The notes below the pieces were generated by a model that made no database searches, was not told the origin of the DNA, and saw only the letters and a list, made by a program, of their open reading frames with translations. A DNA stretch of 64,000 bases from assembly GCF_900100655.1 (NCBI RefSeq), contig NZ_FNCE01000004.1, forward strand, positions 1-64,000. Direction: 5' to 3'. Of the stretch, positions 8,567 to 16,410 are shown in pieces. How positions within the stretch are numbered: the first letter of the stretch is position 1; every line of letters starts with the position of its first letter. This stretch comes from Limimonas halophila (GTDB taxonomy: Bacteria > Pseudomonadota > Alphaproteobacteria > Kiloniellales > Rhodovibrionaceae). Made by a program: the position numbers and the translations under genes.

Positions 8567-8582
8567 CTTACGTGCGCGTCAA
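8567..8582. promoter_or_regulatory. Second LiuR-like operator in the divergent region
   Basis: CTTACGTGCGCGTCAA keeps ACGT and CGTCAA of the shared operator. It lies 108 bp before the GTG at 8691 and probably serves the hydrolase promoter. It is a weaker match than the site at 8427. Confidence 0.5.
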
Positions 8583-8690
8583 GCGCAAGATCGTTTCGCA
8601 TGTTGCGGTGCGGCGCGGGGCGTGTTGAACATCGCGGCCGGGCGCCGCATGCTTGCCGCCGGTCGAAGATCCGAAGGGGAGGGCAGGGCC

Positions 8691-9788
8691 GTGAACGAGC
8701 ACACCCCGGCCGCGGTGACGGAGCAGGGCGGCACGGACGAAATCGCGTTCGAGCGCCGCGGCGCGCTGGCCGAGATCGAGCTGACGCGCCCCAAGGCGCT
8801 GAACTCGCTGTCGCTGGACATGATCCGCCACATGGACCCCAAGCTCGCCGCGTGGTCGGCCGACGACAGCGTGAGCGCGGTGGTGATCCGCGGCCAGGGC
8901 GAAAAGGCCTTCTGCGCCGGCGGCGATGTGCGCGCGGTCTACGACGCGGGGCCGAGGGACACGGACCTGCGCCGGCGCTTCTTCGCCGAGGAGTACACGC
9001 TCAACCGCCGCATCCACGCCTGCGCCAAGCCCTACGTGGCGCTGATCGACGGCATCACGATGGGCGGCGGCGTCGGGATTTCCGTGCACGGCAGCCACCG
9101 GATCGCCGGCGACCGCACGATGGTCGCCATGCCGGAGACCGCCATCGGCTTCTTTCCCGACGTGGGCGCGACCTGGGTGCTCTCGCGCCTGCCGGGGCAA
9201 CTCGGGATGTACCTCGCGCTCACGGGCGCGCGTCTGACGGCGGCGGATGCCGTCTACACCGGGTTGGCGACGCACTACGTCCCCAGCGACCGCATGGCGG
9301 AGCTGGAGGAAGCCCTGCCGTCGGCCGCGTTCGAGGACGACGCGCACGCGGCCGTGGCCGACGTGCTCGCCGACTTCGCGGGCGATCCGGGTCCGGCGCC
9401 GCTGGCCGAGCACCGCGAGGCCATCGACCGCTGCTTCGCCGCCGAGAGCGTGGAAGGCATCCTGGCCGCGCTGGACGCCGAGGGCAGCGAGTGGGCGCAG
9501 CAGACCGCGGCCACGCTGCGCCAGCGCTCGCCCAGCTCAATGAAGGTGACCTTCGCCGCCATCCGCGCTGCGGCGGACAGGGACTTCGACGCCTGCATGG
9601 TCACGGAATACCGCCTCAGCCAGGCGATGACGGCGCGTGCCGACTTCTTCGAGGGCGTGCGCGCCGTGCTCGTGGACAAGGACAATTCGCCCGCCTGGAA
9701 CCCCGCGCGGCTGGAGGACGTCACGGACGCCGAGGTCGCCCGCTGCTTCGACCCGCTGGACGTGCCGGACCTGTCGTTCGCGGCGTGA
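8691..9788 (+). CDS. 3-hydroxyisobutyryl-CoA hydrolase (HIBCH-type)
   Basis: A 365-residue crotonase-superfamily thioesterase of the valine pathway that releases 3-hydroxyisobutyrate from its CoA ester. It is longer than hydratases and carries HIBCH hallmarks. These are LTRPKALNSLSLDMI near residue 36, AFCAGGDVRAVY, GITMGGGVGISVHG around residue 123, and MPETAIGFFPDVGATWVLSR around residue 147. The C-terminal SSMKVTFAAIR and FFEGVRAVLVDKD segments are also diagnostic. Start: GTG at 8691 with AAGGGGAGG 8 bases upstream; upstream in-frame ATGs add non-homologous sequence. The next gene in the pathway, mmsB, follows in the same direction at 10210. LiuR-like operators lie at 8427 and 8567. Confidence 0.93.
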   Translation: MNEHTPAAVTEQGGTDEIAFERRGALAEIELTRPKALNSLSLDMIRHMDPKLAAWSADDSVSAVVIRGQGEKAFCAGGDVRAVYDAGPRDTDLRRRFFAEEYTLNRRIHACAKPYVALIDGITMGGGVGISVHGSHRIAGDRTMVAMPETAIGFFPDVGATWVLSRLPGQLGMYLALTGARLTAADAVYTGLATHYVPSDRMAELEEALPSAAFEDDAHAAVADVLADFAGDPGPAPLAEHREAIDRCFAAESVEGILAALDAEGSEWAQQTAATLRQRSPSSMKVTFAAIRAAADRDFDACMVTEYRLSQAMTARADFFEGVRAVLVDKDNSPAWNPARLEDVTDAEVARCFDPLDVPDLSFAA

Positions 9789-9840
9789 AGCAGCCTCTAC
9801 CCGGCGGCCTCCCCTTGGGCGGGGCTACGGGATTCACGGA

Positions 9841-10083
9841 TCGCGATTGGTTCTCGTGCAATCGCGACTTTCCCAAACCCCGTCACCACCCGCTTCAAGC
9901 GGGTGGTCTCACCCAGCTCGGCATTCCCGGCGCTTGCGGGGAGGTCGAACTGGGTGAGGTCACCCGGTCAAGCCGGGTGACGACGAGCGGTAGCTGTGGC
10001 GCATCTTCCTGCCTCGCAACAAAGATGTGTGACTCCCGTAGGTTCGGCGGAAGAGGGGGAGGTCGATCGCTGGCAGGCGATCG
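9841..10083. repeat. Cluster of consecutive perfect palindromes
   Basis: At least six hairpins in 240 bp between the hydrolase and mmsB: TCGCGATTG with CAATCGCGA (9841-9867); an 11-bp arm pair around 9885-9907 with a one-base loop; TCACCCAG with CTGGGTGA (9909-9957); TCACCCGG with CCGGGTGA (9960-9980); CATCTT with AAGATG (10002-10027); CGATCGC with GCGATCG (10064-10083). No coding potential is apparent. The first stem could terminate the upstream gene. As a whole it looks like a multi-palindrome repeat cassette. Confidence 0.7.
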
Positions 10084-10157
10084 GGTGGGGGTGATGGTCC
10101 CGATGCAACCGTGATCCTTGCGAACGCGCCGCGCGCGCCGCACCATACCCCAAGAAG

Positions 10158-10173
10158 CTGACGTGGACGTCAA
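10158..10173. promoter_or_regulatory. LiuR-like operator before mmsB
   Basis: CTGACGTGGACGTCAA is a near-perfect dyad of the shared 16-bp operator, 36 bp before the mmsB ATG. Confidence 0.7.
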
Positions 10174-10209
10174 GCGCGGCGTCCGCGCACACGAACGGGG
10201 AGGCGAAGC

Positions 10210-11100
10210 ATGACCAGCGTGGGCTTTATCGGCCTGGGCAACATGGGCGGCCCGATGGCGGCGAACCTCGTCGCCGCCGGCTACAGCGTGCACGGGACCG
10301 ACCTCTCGGCGGAAAACTGCGCGGCCGCGCGCGAGCAGGGCGTTACGATCGTCGACAGCGTCGCGGACGCGGCGGCCTCGGCGGCCATCGTCGTCTCCAT
10401 GCTCCCCGACGGCGCGGCCGTGCGCTCGGTCTACGAGGGCGCGGGCGGCGTCATCGCCTCGGCGCCCGAGGACGCGCTCATGCTGGAGTGCTCCACGATC
10501 GACGTGGACAGCGCGCGCGCCGTCGCGGCGGCCGTGCGCGGGCGGCAGGCGGTGCTGGACGCGCCCGTCTCCGGCGGGGTGGAGGGCTCCAAGGCCGGCA
10601 AGCTCACCTTCATGGTGGGCGGCGACGCGGACGCCTTCGCGCGCGCCAAGCCGCTCTTCGACGTCATGGGCAAGGCCGCGATCCACGCGGGGCAGGCGGG
10701 CAACGGCCAGATCGCCAAGGCCTGCAACAACATGATGCTGGGCATCTGCATGCTCGCCACCTCGGAAGCCTTCACGCTGGGCGAGAAGCAGGGCATCGAC
10801 CCGGAGACGCTGTACCAGATCATCTCCCAGGCCTCGGGCTCGTGCTGGGCGATGCTGAACCACAATCCCGTGCCGGGCGTGGTGGAGACGGCTGCCGCCA
10901 ACCGCGACTACACGCCGGGCTTCGCCGCCGGGATGATGCTCAAGGACCTGCGCCTGGCCCAGGACGCCGCGGCGAACGCCAACGTCGCCAGCCCCCTCGG
11001 CGCCGAAGCCGCCGCCCTCTACGGCGTCTTCTGCAACCAGGGCCACGGCCACAAGGACTATTCCGGCATCTACAAGATGTTGCGGGGAGAGGATTTGTAA
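10210..11100 (+). CDS. mmsB: 3-hydroxyisobutyrate dehydrogenase
   Basis: A 296-residue beta-hydroxyacid dehydrogenase that oxidises 3-hydroxyisobutyrate to methylmalonate semialdehyde with NAD, in valine breakdown. The Rossmann dinucleotide motif GFIGLGNMGGPMAANL is at residues 5-20. The substrate motif DAPVSGGVEGSKAG is near residue 117, with catalytic lysine in GNGQIAKACNNM (about residue 170) and KDLRLAQDAA near residue 240. A GGGGAGG site precedes the ATG. It follows the hydrolase that makes its substrate, with a LiuR-like operator at 10158, so it probably has its own promoter. The semialdehyde dehydrogenase (mmsA) is not in this window. Confidence 0.96.
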   Translation: MTSVGFIGLGNMGGPMAANLVAAGYSVHGTDLSAENCAAAREQGVTIVDSVADAAASAAIVVSMLPDGAAVRSVYEGAGGVIASAPEDALMLECSTIDVDSARAVAAAVRGRQAVLDAPVSGGVEGSKAGKLTFMVGGDADAFARAKPLFDVMGKAAIHAGQAGNGQIAKACNNMMLGICMLATSEAFTLGEKQGIDPETLYQIISQASGSCWAMLNHNPVPGVVETAAANRDYTPGFAAGMMLKDLRLAQDAAANANVASPLGAEAAALYGVFCNQGHGHKDYSGIYKMLRGEDL

Positions 11101-11353
11101 CCTGCTATCACGTGTATTGAGCAACAAACATAAAACTTGACTTGAACGTACACATGTTGCGCCAACAAACCGCGTATGGATCCGCCTTCTCCTGGTTTTT
11201 AGCCGTGCCTAAATGTATCGCGTTTTCAATTATTTATTCCGTAACAATACAATAGGTAAATTTTAGCTTATTAAGTGAATAATATATTCAGAAATGCTTT
11301 AATTGCAGAAGTCCGGGACGCGGTGTCCTGCGTATGACTCTACTAAATATAAA

Positions 11354-11974
11354 TTAACAAATTTGTTGGAATTGTGTTGTGAGGAATCCCAGGGAAGCTA
11401 TTCCAACAATCAGTGGAAGAACTGCGTCAAAAAGAATTCGTCCAACTAGCGTGTACTTTAAATCATTCCTTTTCGATTCAGCACTCAAGAAAGCGGATAT
11501 TAAGTCCGATCGTATATAGACGGAGAATGATATAATAAAATAAGATACAATGCCTGCAACGAGGAGATAAAGATTATTTTGTTCGACGGCATCAAGGGTT
11601 ATCCCTAGCGCTTTTATTTCAGTTGGAGCAATCTTGCCGACAGACATGACCAACCCGATAGTTGATGAGATTAGAAGATTTCGACGATTTTTCCGCGTAG
11701 TTTCATGTAATGGTTCTCGGAACAGATTGGCGAAGTCGTCTATCCCTGTAGTTTCCTCATACTGTCCGGTTGAGGGGACTCCAAGAAATACTACAATAAC
11801 AACGAAAACTATTGCGCCAGATACGACGAATAAGGTGAGATTCGCAGATATAAGGCCTGTCGCAAACAAAATAGCTGCCGAATATGCTATTAGTACTACT
11901 ATTGTAACGAAGCGAAATATTCCTTTGTTTTTTCGCAAAAAATTGATGTATGCTCGGAGAATATCTTCTATCAT
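11354..11974 (-). CDS. Orphan AT-rich multi-pass membrane protein
   Basis: A 206-residue protein with no recognised family. Hydrophobic segments are visible at roughly residues 19-41, 45-66, 103-118, 133-154 and 176-202. A charged loop (GIDDFANLFREPLHETTRKN) lies between the second and third. The stretch KIAPTEIKALGITL followed by a long hydrophobic helix recalls small membrane proteins that turn up in variable genomic regions; that comparison is from memory and weak. Base composition is strikingly AT-rich compared with the high-GC genes around it, which suggests acquisition by transfer. No neighbour on the same strand is close enough to form an operon. Confidence 0.65.
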   Translation of the reverse strand: MIEDILRAYINFLRKNKGIFRFVTIVVLIAYSAAILFATGLISANLTLFVVSGAIVFVVIVVFLGVPSTGQYEETTGIDDFANLFREPLHETTRKNRRNLLISSTIGLVMSVGKIAPTEIKALGITLDAVEQNNLYLLVAGIVSYFIISFSVYIRSDLISAFLSAESKRNDLKYTLVGRILFDAVLPLIVGIASLGFLTTQFQQIC

Positions 11975-12497
11975 GTCTTTCCCTTAACCTTGCCTTTTTT
12001 GCAGTGTTACACGTTCTCGGTGAGTATTGCCCAGATTGTGCAATTATGATTGATGAGAATGGCATACCAGAGACCATTAATGCAACCGGTATGTCGCTGA
12101 TAAGGGGGCATCCTGGGAGGTGATAGGGTCGAAAGTTTATGGTCCGGCTAATCCCTGATATCTGTCTGCGTCGGTTAGGCAAGTGTTGAGGTGCTCATAC
12201 ATATGTTCCCATCATCCGTTGAAAAAAGGTCGATTTGACGGATATGTTAAATTTGCCGCAAATATTCGAATATATTTAAATTAAATCTGGTATGATAATG
12301 GAATATATGTAGATCTCGGTAATTGTCAATTATATTATAGATCAAAAATATAAGTTAAATGAAAAACACGATATATAAAAAATAAAACAAGCTATATATC
12401 GTCTTACTCGGATAAATCGTGCTTCGTATCGTCTGGTAACTGGGTCCGGCGTGGACGAATAGTATCATGCTAGCGGTATAACAGGATTCTCAGCGTG
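11975..12497. other. AT-rich intergenic region with inverted repeat
   Basis: 523 bp of very AT-rich sequence without a convincing gene. A perfect 10-bp inverted repeat, ACGATATATA (12368-12377) and TATATATCGT (12393-12402), lies in its most AT-rich part. The region at 11101-11353 on the other side of the membrane-protein gene is also AT-rich and gene-free. Together they mark the edges of a foreign segment between mmsB and liuE. Confidence 0.6.
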
Positions 12498-13409
12498 CTA
12501 AGCGGTACACGCGCGCGCAACCAACGCCTTCCCAGCCTGCGACGCGATGGGCCGGTCCAACTGTTCGCTGATCCAGCGGCCGATGGCGGCGACGGCGTGG
12601 AGGTCGGCGCCGGTTGCGATGCCCATGCCGTCCAGCATGTAGAGCACGTCCTCGGTCGCGACGTTGCCGGCGGCGCCGGGGGCGTAGGGGCAGCCGCCGA
12701 GCCCGGCCACGGCCGTGTCCACCGTGGCGATGCCCTGGTCCAGCACGGTCACGAGGTTGGCGAGCGCTTGGCCGTAGGTGTCGTGGAAGTGCGCCGCCAG
12801 CTTCTCCACGGGCACGCGCGCGCCCACCGTCTCCACCAGCCGCCGCGCCTTGAGCGGCGTGCCCACGCCGATCGTGTCGCCCAGCGAGACCTCGTAGCAG
12901 CCCAACTCCATCAGCCGCTCGGCCACCCAGGCCACCTGCTCGGGCGCGATCGCGCCCTCGTAGGGGCAGCCGAGCACGCACGACACATAGCCCCGCACGG
13001 CCACGCCGTTGGCGCGCGCCTGCTCCATGACGGGCGCGAAGCGCTCCAGGCTCTCGGCGATGCTGGCGTTGATGTTCTTCTTGGAAAAAGTCTCCGAGGC
13101 CGCCGCGAACACCGCGATCTCGCGCGCGCCGCTCGCCAGCGCCTTGTCCAGCCCCTTGGTGTTGGGCACGAGCACGGGATAGCGCACGCCCGGCCGGGGC
13201 GTGATCCCCGTCAGCACGGCGTCGCTGTCCGCCATCTGCGGCACCCAGCGCGGGGAGACGAAGGCCCCCGCCTCCACCACGGGCAGGCCGGCGGCGGCGA
13301 GGCGGTCCACCAGCGCGATGCGGGTGTCGGCCGAAACCGGCTGCGGCTCGTTCTGCAGCCCGTCGCGCGGGCCGACCTCGACCAGGGTGACGCGCTCGGG
13401 AAAGGTCAT
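12498..13409 (-). CDS. liuE: Hydroxymethylglutaryl-CoA lyase
   Basis: A 303-residue HMG-CoA lyase, splitting 3-hydroxy-3-methylglutaryl-CoA into acetyl-CoA and acetoacetate as the last leucine-specific step. The TIM-barrel start VEVGPRDGLQNE (near residue 10) is diagnostic. SFVSP-like AGAFVSPRWVPQMAD, the signature GCPYEGAI, metal-binding HFHDTYGQALAN, and the active-site loop GLGGCPYAPGAAGN with its catalytic Cys are all present. The start ATG overlaps the liuD stop by 4 bp (ATGA), implying translational coupling. It is the last gene of the minus-strand liu operon. The operon then meets the AT-rich region. Confidence 0.97.
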   Translation of the reverse strand: MTFPERVTLVEVGPRDGLQNEPQPVSADTRIALVDRLAAAGLPVVEAGAFVSPRWVPQMADSDAVLTGITPRPGVRYPVLVPNTKGLDKALASGAREIAVFAAASETFSKKNINASIAESLERFAPVMEQARANGVAVRGYVSCVLGCPYEGAIAPEQVAWVAERLMELGCYEVSLGDTIGVGTPLKARRLVETVGARVPVEKLAAHFHDTYGQALANLVTVLDQGIATVDTAVAGLGGCPYAPGAAGNVATEDVLYMLDGMGIATGADLHAVAAIGRWISEQLDRPIASQAGKALVARACTA

Positions 13410-15427
13410 TCCGCCGCCCGCTCGGTGTCCTCGGCGTCGCGCAGGGCGAGGAGTTCCGCGCCTTCGCCCACGGTGTCGCCGGCCGCGTAGTGGACCGCGT
13501 CCACGACGCCGTCCTTCGTCGCCGTGATCGTGTGCTCCATCTTCATGGCTTCCAGGATCATCAGCGCCTGGCCCTCGTGCACCGCCTCGCCGGGGCGCAC
13601 GTGCACCTGCGTCACCGTCCCCGGCATGGGCGCGGTGAGCGATCCTTCCTTGATCGCGTCCGCCATGCCGGCGGTCAGCGGGTCGTGCAGCACGAGGGTG
13701 TGGTTCACCTCTTCCGTGAGCACCGTCAGCCGCTCGCCCTCTTCGACCACCGTGGCGGAGAGGCGCACGCCGTCCAGCGCCACGCGCAGCTCGCCGTTCT
13801 CCCCCGCATCCGCCGACGCGAGCACCGGCCCGCCCGGCAGCTCCAGCACGTAGCCGTCGCGCCGCAGCCAGGCCGTCACGCTGACGTCGCGCTCGCCGTC
13901 GCGGAAGGTCAGCTCGTGGTGGCCGTCGTCGTTGAGCATGAAGCCGTCGACGGCGTGCCAGGGCGAGAAGGGATCGCCCGACCGCGCCGCGCGATCGGCC
14001 GCGTCCGCTTCGATGCGCCGGAACACCGCCAGGCTCGCCACGGCCAGCACGCGGTCGGACGCCGGGGCCGCCTCGGGCAGCAGGGCGTCGCGGTGCTCGT
14101 CGATGAAGTGGGTCGTGACCTCGCCGTTGGCGAAGGCGGGATGCGCCGCCACGGCTTGCAGGAAGCGCAGGTTGGTCGTCGGGCCCACGACGCGGAACTC
14201 CCCCAGCGCCCGGCGCAGGCGGCGCAGGGCCGCGTCGCGGCTGTGGTCCCAGACGATCAGCTTGGCGATCATGGGGTCGTAGTGGACCGTGATCGCGTCC
14301 CCCTGGCGCACGCCGGAATCCAGGCGCACGTGCGGCGTCTCCGCCGGGGTGGCCATGTGCGTGATCGTGCCGATCGAGGGCAGGAAGCCCGCGGCCGGAT
14401 CCTCGGCGTAGACGCGCGCCTCGATGGCGTGGCCGTGCACGGCGAGATCGGGCTGGGCGTGCGGCAGCGGCTGCCCGGCGGCGACCTGAAGCTGCCACGC
14501 CACGAGGTCCGTGCCCGTCACCATCTCCGTGACCGGGTGCTCGACCTGGAGGCGCGTGTTCATCTCCATGAAGAAGAACTCGCCGCCCGCGTCGGCGATG
14601 AACTCCACCGTTCCGGCGCCGACGTAGCCGATGGCCTGGGCCGCGCGCACGGCCGCCGCGCCCATCTCCGCCCGCCGCTCGGCCGTCATGCCGGGGGCGG
14701 GGGCCTCCTCGATCAGCTTCTGGTGGCGGCGCTGGATGGAGCAGTCGCGCTCGAAGAGGTGCACGGCGTCGCCGTGGGTGTCGGCGAACACCTGGATCTC
14801 GATGTGGCGGGGGGAGGTGACGTAGCGCTCCAGCAGCACGGTGTCGTCGCCGAAGCTGGCCGCCGCCTCGCGCTTGGCCGCCGCCAGGGCGTCCGCGAAG
14901 TCCGCCGCGCGGTCCACACGGCGCATGCCCTTGCCGCCGCCGCCCGCCGTGGGCTTGATGAGCACCGGGTAGCCGATGTCATCCGCGGCTTTCTTCAGTG
15001 TTGCGTCGTCCTGCGCGTCGCCGTCGTAACCCGGCACGAGCGGCACGCCCGCCTCCGCCATGAGGTGCCGGGCCGCGCTCTTCGAGCCCATGGCTTCGAT
15101 GGCCTCGGCCGGCGGGCCGATGAAGGCGATCCCCGCCGCCGCGCAGGCGCGGGCGAACGCCGCGTTCTCCGAGAGGAAGCCGTAGCCGGGGTGGATGGCC
15201 TGTGCGCCGCTGCACCGGGCGACGTCCAGGATGCGCTCGGCATTCAGGTAGCTCTCGCGCGCCGCCGCCGGGCCGATGGGCCAGGCCTCGTCGCACGCGG
15301 CGACGTGGGCGGCCCCGGCGTCCGCCTCGGAGTAGACGGCGACGCTGCGCACGCCCAGCCGGTGGCAGGTGCGGGCGATGCGGCAGGCGATCTCGCCGCG
15401 GTTGGCGATCAGGACGGTGTCGAACAT
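13406..15427 (-). CDS. liuD: Methylcrotonyl-CoA carboxylase, biotin-containing alpha subunit
   Basis: A 673-residue biotin-dependent carboxylase subunit. It combines biotin carboxylase (LIANRGEIACRIARTCHRLG at the N-terminus, glycine-rich ATP loop GGGGKGMR, and EMNTRLQVEHPVTEMVTG) with a C-terminal biotin carrier domain (LEAMKMEHT, lysine near residue 626). It carboxylates biotin for transfer to 3-methylcrotonyl-CoA by LiuB. Acetyl-, propionyl- and geranyl-CoA carboxylases share the fold; the neighbours liuA, liuB, liuC and liuE decide the assignment. The ATG at 15427 is preferred over an in-frame GTG 9 bases upstream because the family begins MFDTVLIANRG. liuC ends 15 bp upstream. Confidence 0.96.
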   Translation of the reverse strand: MFDTVLIANRGEIACRIARTCHRLGVRSVAVYSEADAGAAHVAACDEAWPIGPAAARESYLNAERILDVARCSGAQAIHPGYGFLSENAAFARACAAAGIAFIGPPAEAIEAMGSKSAARHLMAEAGVPLVPGYDGDAQDDATLKKAADDIGYPVLIKPTAGGGGKGMRRVDRAADFADALAAAKREAAASFGDDTVLLERYVTSPRHIEIQVFADTHGDAVHLFERDCSIQRRHQKLIEEAPAPGMTAERRAEMGAAAVRAAQAIGYVGAGTVEFIADAGGEFFFMEMNTRLQVEHPVTEMVTGTDLVAWQLQVAAGQPLPHAQPDLAVHGHAIEARVYAEDPAAGFLPSIGTITHMATPAETPHVRLDSGVRQGDAITVHYDPMIAKLIVWDHSRDAALRRLRRALGEFRVVGPTTNLRFLQAVAAHPAFANGEVTTHFIDEHRDALLPEAAPASDRVLAVASLAVFRRIEADAADRAARSGDPFSPWHAVDGFMLNDDGHHELTFRDGERDVSVTAWLRRDGYVLELPGGPVLASADAGENGELRVALDGVRLSATVVEEGERLTVLTEEVNHTLVLHDPLTAGMADAIKEGSLTAPMPGTVTQVHVRPGEAVHEGQALMILEAMKMEHTITATKDGVVDAVHYAAGDTVGEGAELLALRDAEDTERAAE

Positions 15428-15442
15428 GGCGGGCACCTGCCG

Positions 15443-16231
15443 TTAATGATCGCGCCAGCTCGGCGTGCGCTTGTTGAGGAAGGCCGCGACGCCCTCCTGA
15501 CCCTCGGCGCTGGCGCGCTGGTCGGCGATGCGGCGCGCCGTCTCGCGGCGCAGCTCGGCGTCGATGGGCACGCGCGCCACATCGCGCATCAGCCGCTTCG
15601 CCCCGCGCATGGCCTGCGGGCCGTTTTCGCGCAGCGTGTCCAGAATCGTGGCGAGGTAGGTGTCCAGCTCCGCCTCGGGCACGACCTCCTGCACTAGGCC
15701 CAGGTCGTGGGCGCGGTGGGCGTCGAAGCGCTCGCCCGTCACGGCGTAGCGCCGCGCCGCGCGCTCCCCGATGGCGGTGACGACGTAGGGCGCGATCACG
15801 GCCGGGATGAGCCCGAGCTTGACCTCGGTGAGCGCGAACACCGCCCGGTCCGAGGCCACGGCGATGTCGCAGCACGCCACCAGCCCCAGGCCGCCGCCGA
15901 CGGCCGCGCCCTGCACGCGCGCCAGCGTGGGCTGCGCCAGGGTGTTGAGCGTGTGCATCAGCTCGCCCAGTGCCTGGCTGTCGGCGAAGTTGTCGTCCCA
16001 CCCGAAGGACGCCATGCGCTGCATCCAGGTGAGGTCCGCGCCCGCCGAGAAGTGCTTGCCCGCGCCCGCCAGCACGACGGCGCGCACGTCCGCGCGCCCG
16101 TCCAGTTCGCGCAGCGTGGCCGTCAGCTCCGCGATCAGGTGGTCGTCGAAGGCGTTGCGCACCTCGGGCCGGTCGATCGTGACCCAGGCGACGCCGTTGT
16201 CGTGCGCGACGGAGAGGATGTCTTGCGTCAT
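15443..16231 (-). CDS. liuC: Methylglutaconyl-CoA hydratase
   Basis: A 262-residue crotonase-family enzyme hydrating 3-methylglutaconyl-CoA to HMG-CoA, between the carboxylase and the lyase. Motifs: IDRPEVRNAFDDHLI near residue 20, HFSAGADLTWMQRMA near residue 62, VQGAAVGGGLGLVACCDIA near residue 110, and EVKLGLIPAVIAPYV near residue 134. The LTWM..M pattern and the IPAVI loop mark the AUH/LiuC subgroup rather than ordinary enoyl-CoA hydratase. The start at 16231 excludes an upstream extension with no homology. It is separated from liuB by 179 bp that contain a REP-like element, and lies 15 bp before liuD. Confidence 0.95.
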   Translation of the reverse strand: MTQDILSVAHDNGVAWVTIDRPEVRNAFDDHLIAELTATLRELDGRADVRAVVLAGAGKHFSAGADLTWMQRMASFGWDDNFADSQALGELMHTLNTLAQPTLARVQGAAVGGGLGLVACCDIAVASDRAVFALTEVKLGLIPAVIAPYVVTAIGERAARRYAVTGERFDAHRAHDLGLVQEVVPEAELDTYLATILDTLRENGPQAMRGAKRLMRDVARVPIDAELRRETARRIADQRASAEGQEGVAAFLNKRTPSWRDH

Positions 16232-16266
16232 CGGCGCCTCATGCCGTCGATCCGACGAGGTCGCGG

Positions 16267-16359
16267 ACCCCAACCCCCTCTGCGATCTCCCCCTTCCCCT
16301 TTGAAGGGGAAGGGGGAGACGGGATCGGGCGGAAGCCCGATCCGAGAGGGGTATGGGGA
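16267..16359. repeat. Composite REP-like palindromic element, copy 3 (inside the liu operon)
   Basis: The best-formed copy: outer arms CCCCAACCCCCTCT (16268 on) with GAGAGGGGTATGGGG (16344-16358), a 16-bp CT/GA stem (16286-16301 with 16304-16319), and GGATCGGGC (16322-16330) with GCCCGATCC (16335-16343). It lies between liuB and liuC, so the operon transcript would carry it. Confidence 0.8.
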
Positions 16360-16410
16360 TGTCCAGAGTGCGGTGTGAATGGGCTGTTCGGTGTCATTGG
16401 GTGGCGCGCC

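Noticed and set aside
11137-11152. A weak LiuR-like sequence (TTGACTTGAACGTACA) after mmsB
   Set aside because: It matches the dyad poorly and has no gene start within reach on either strand.
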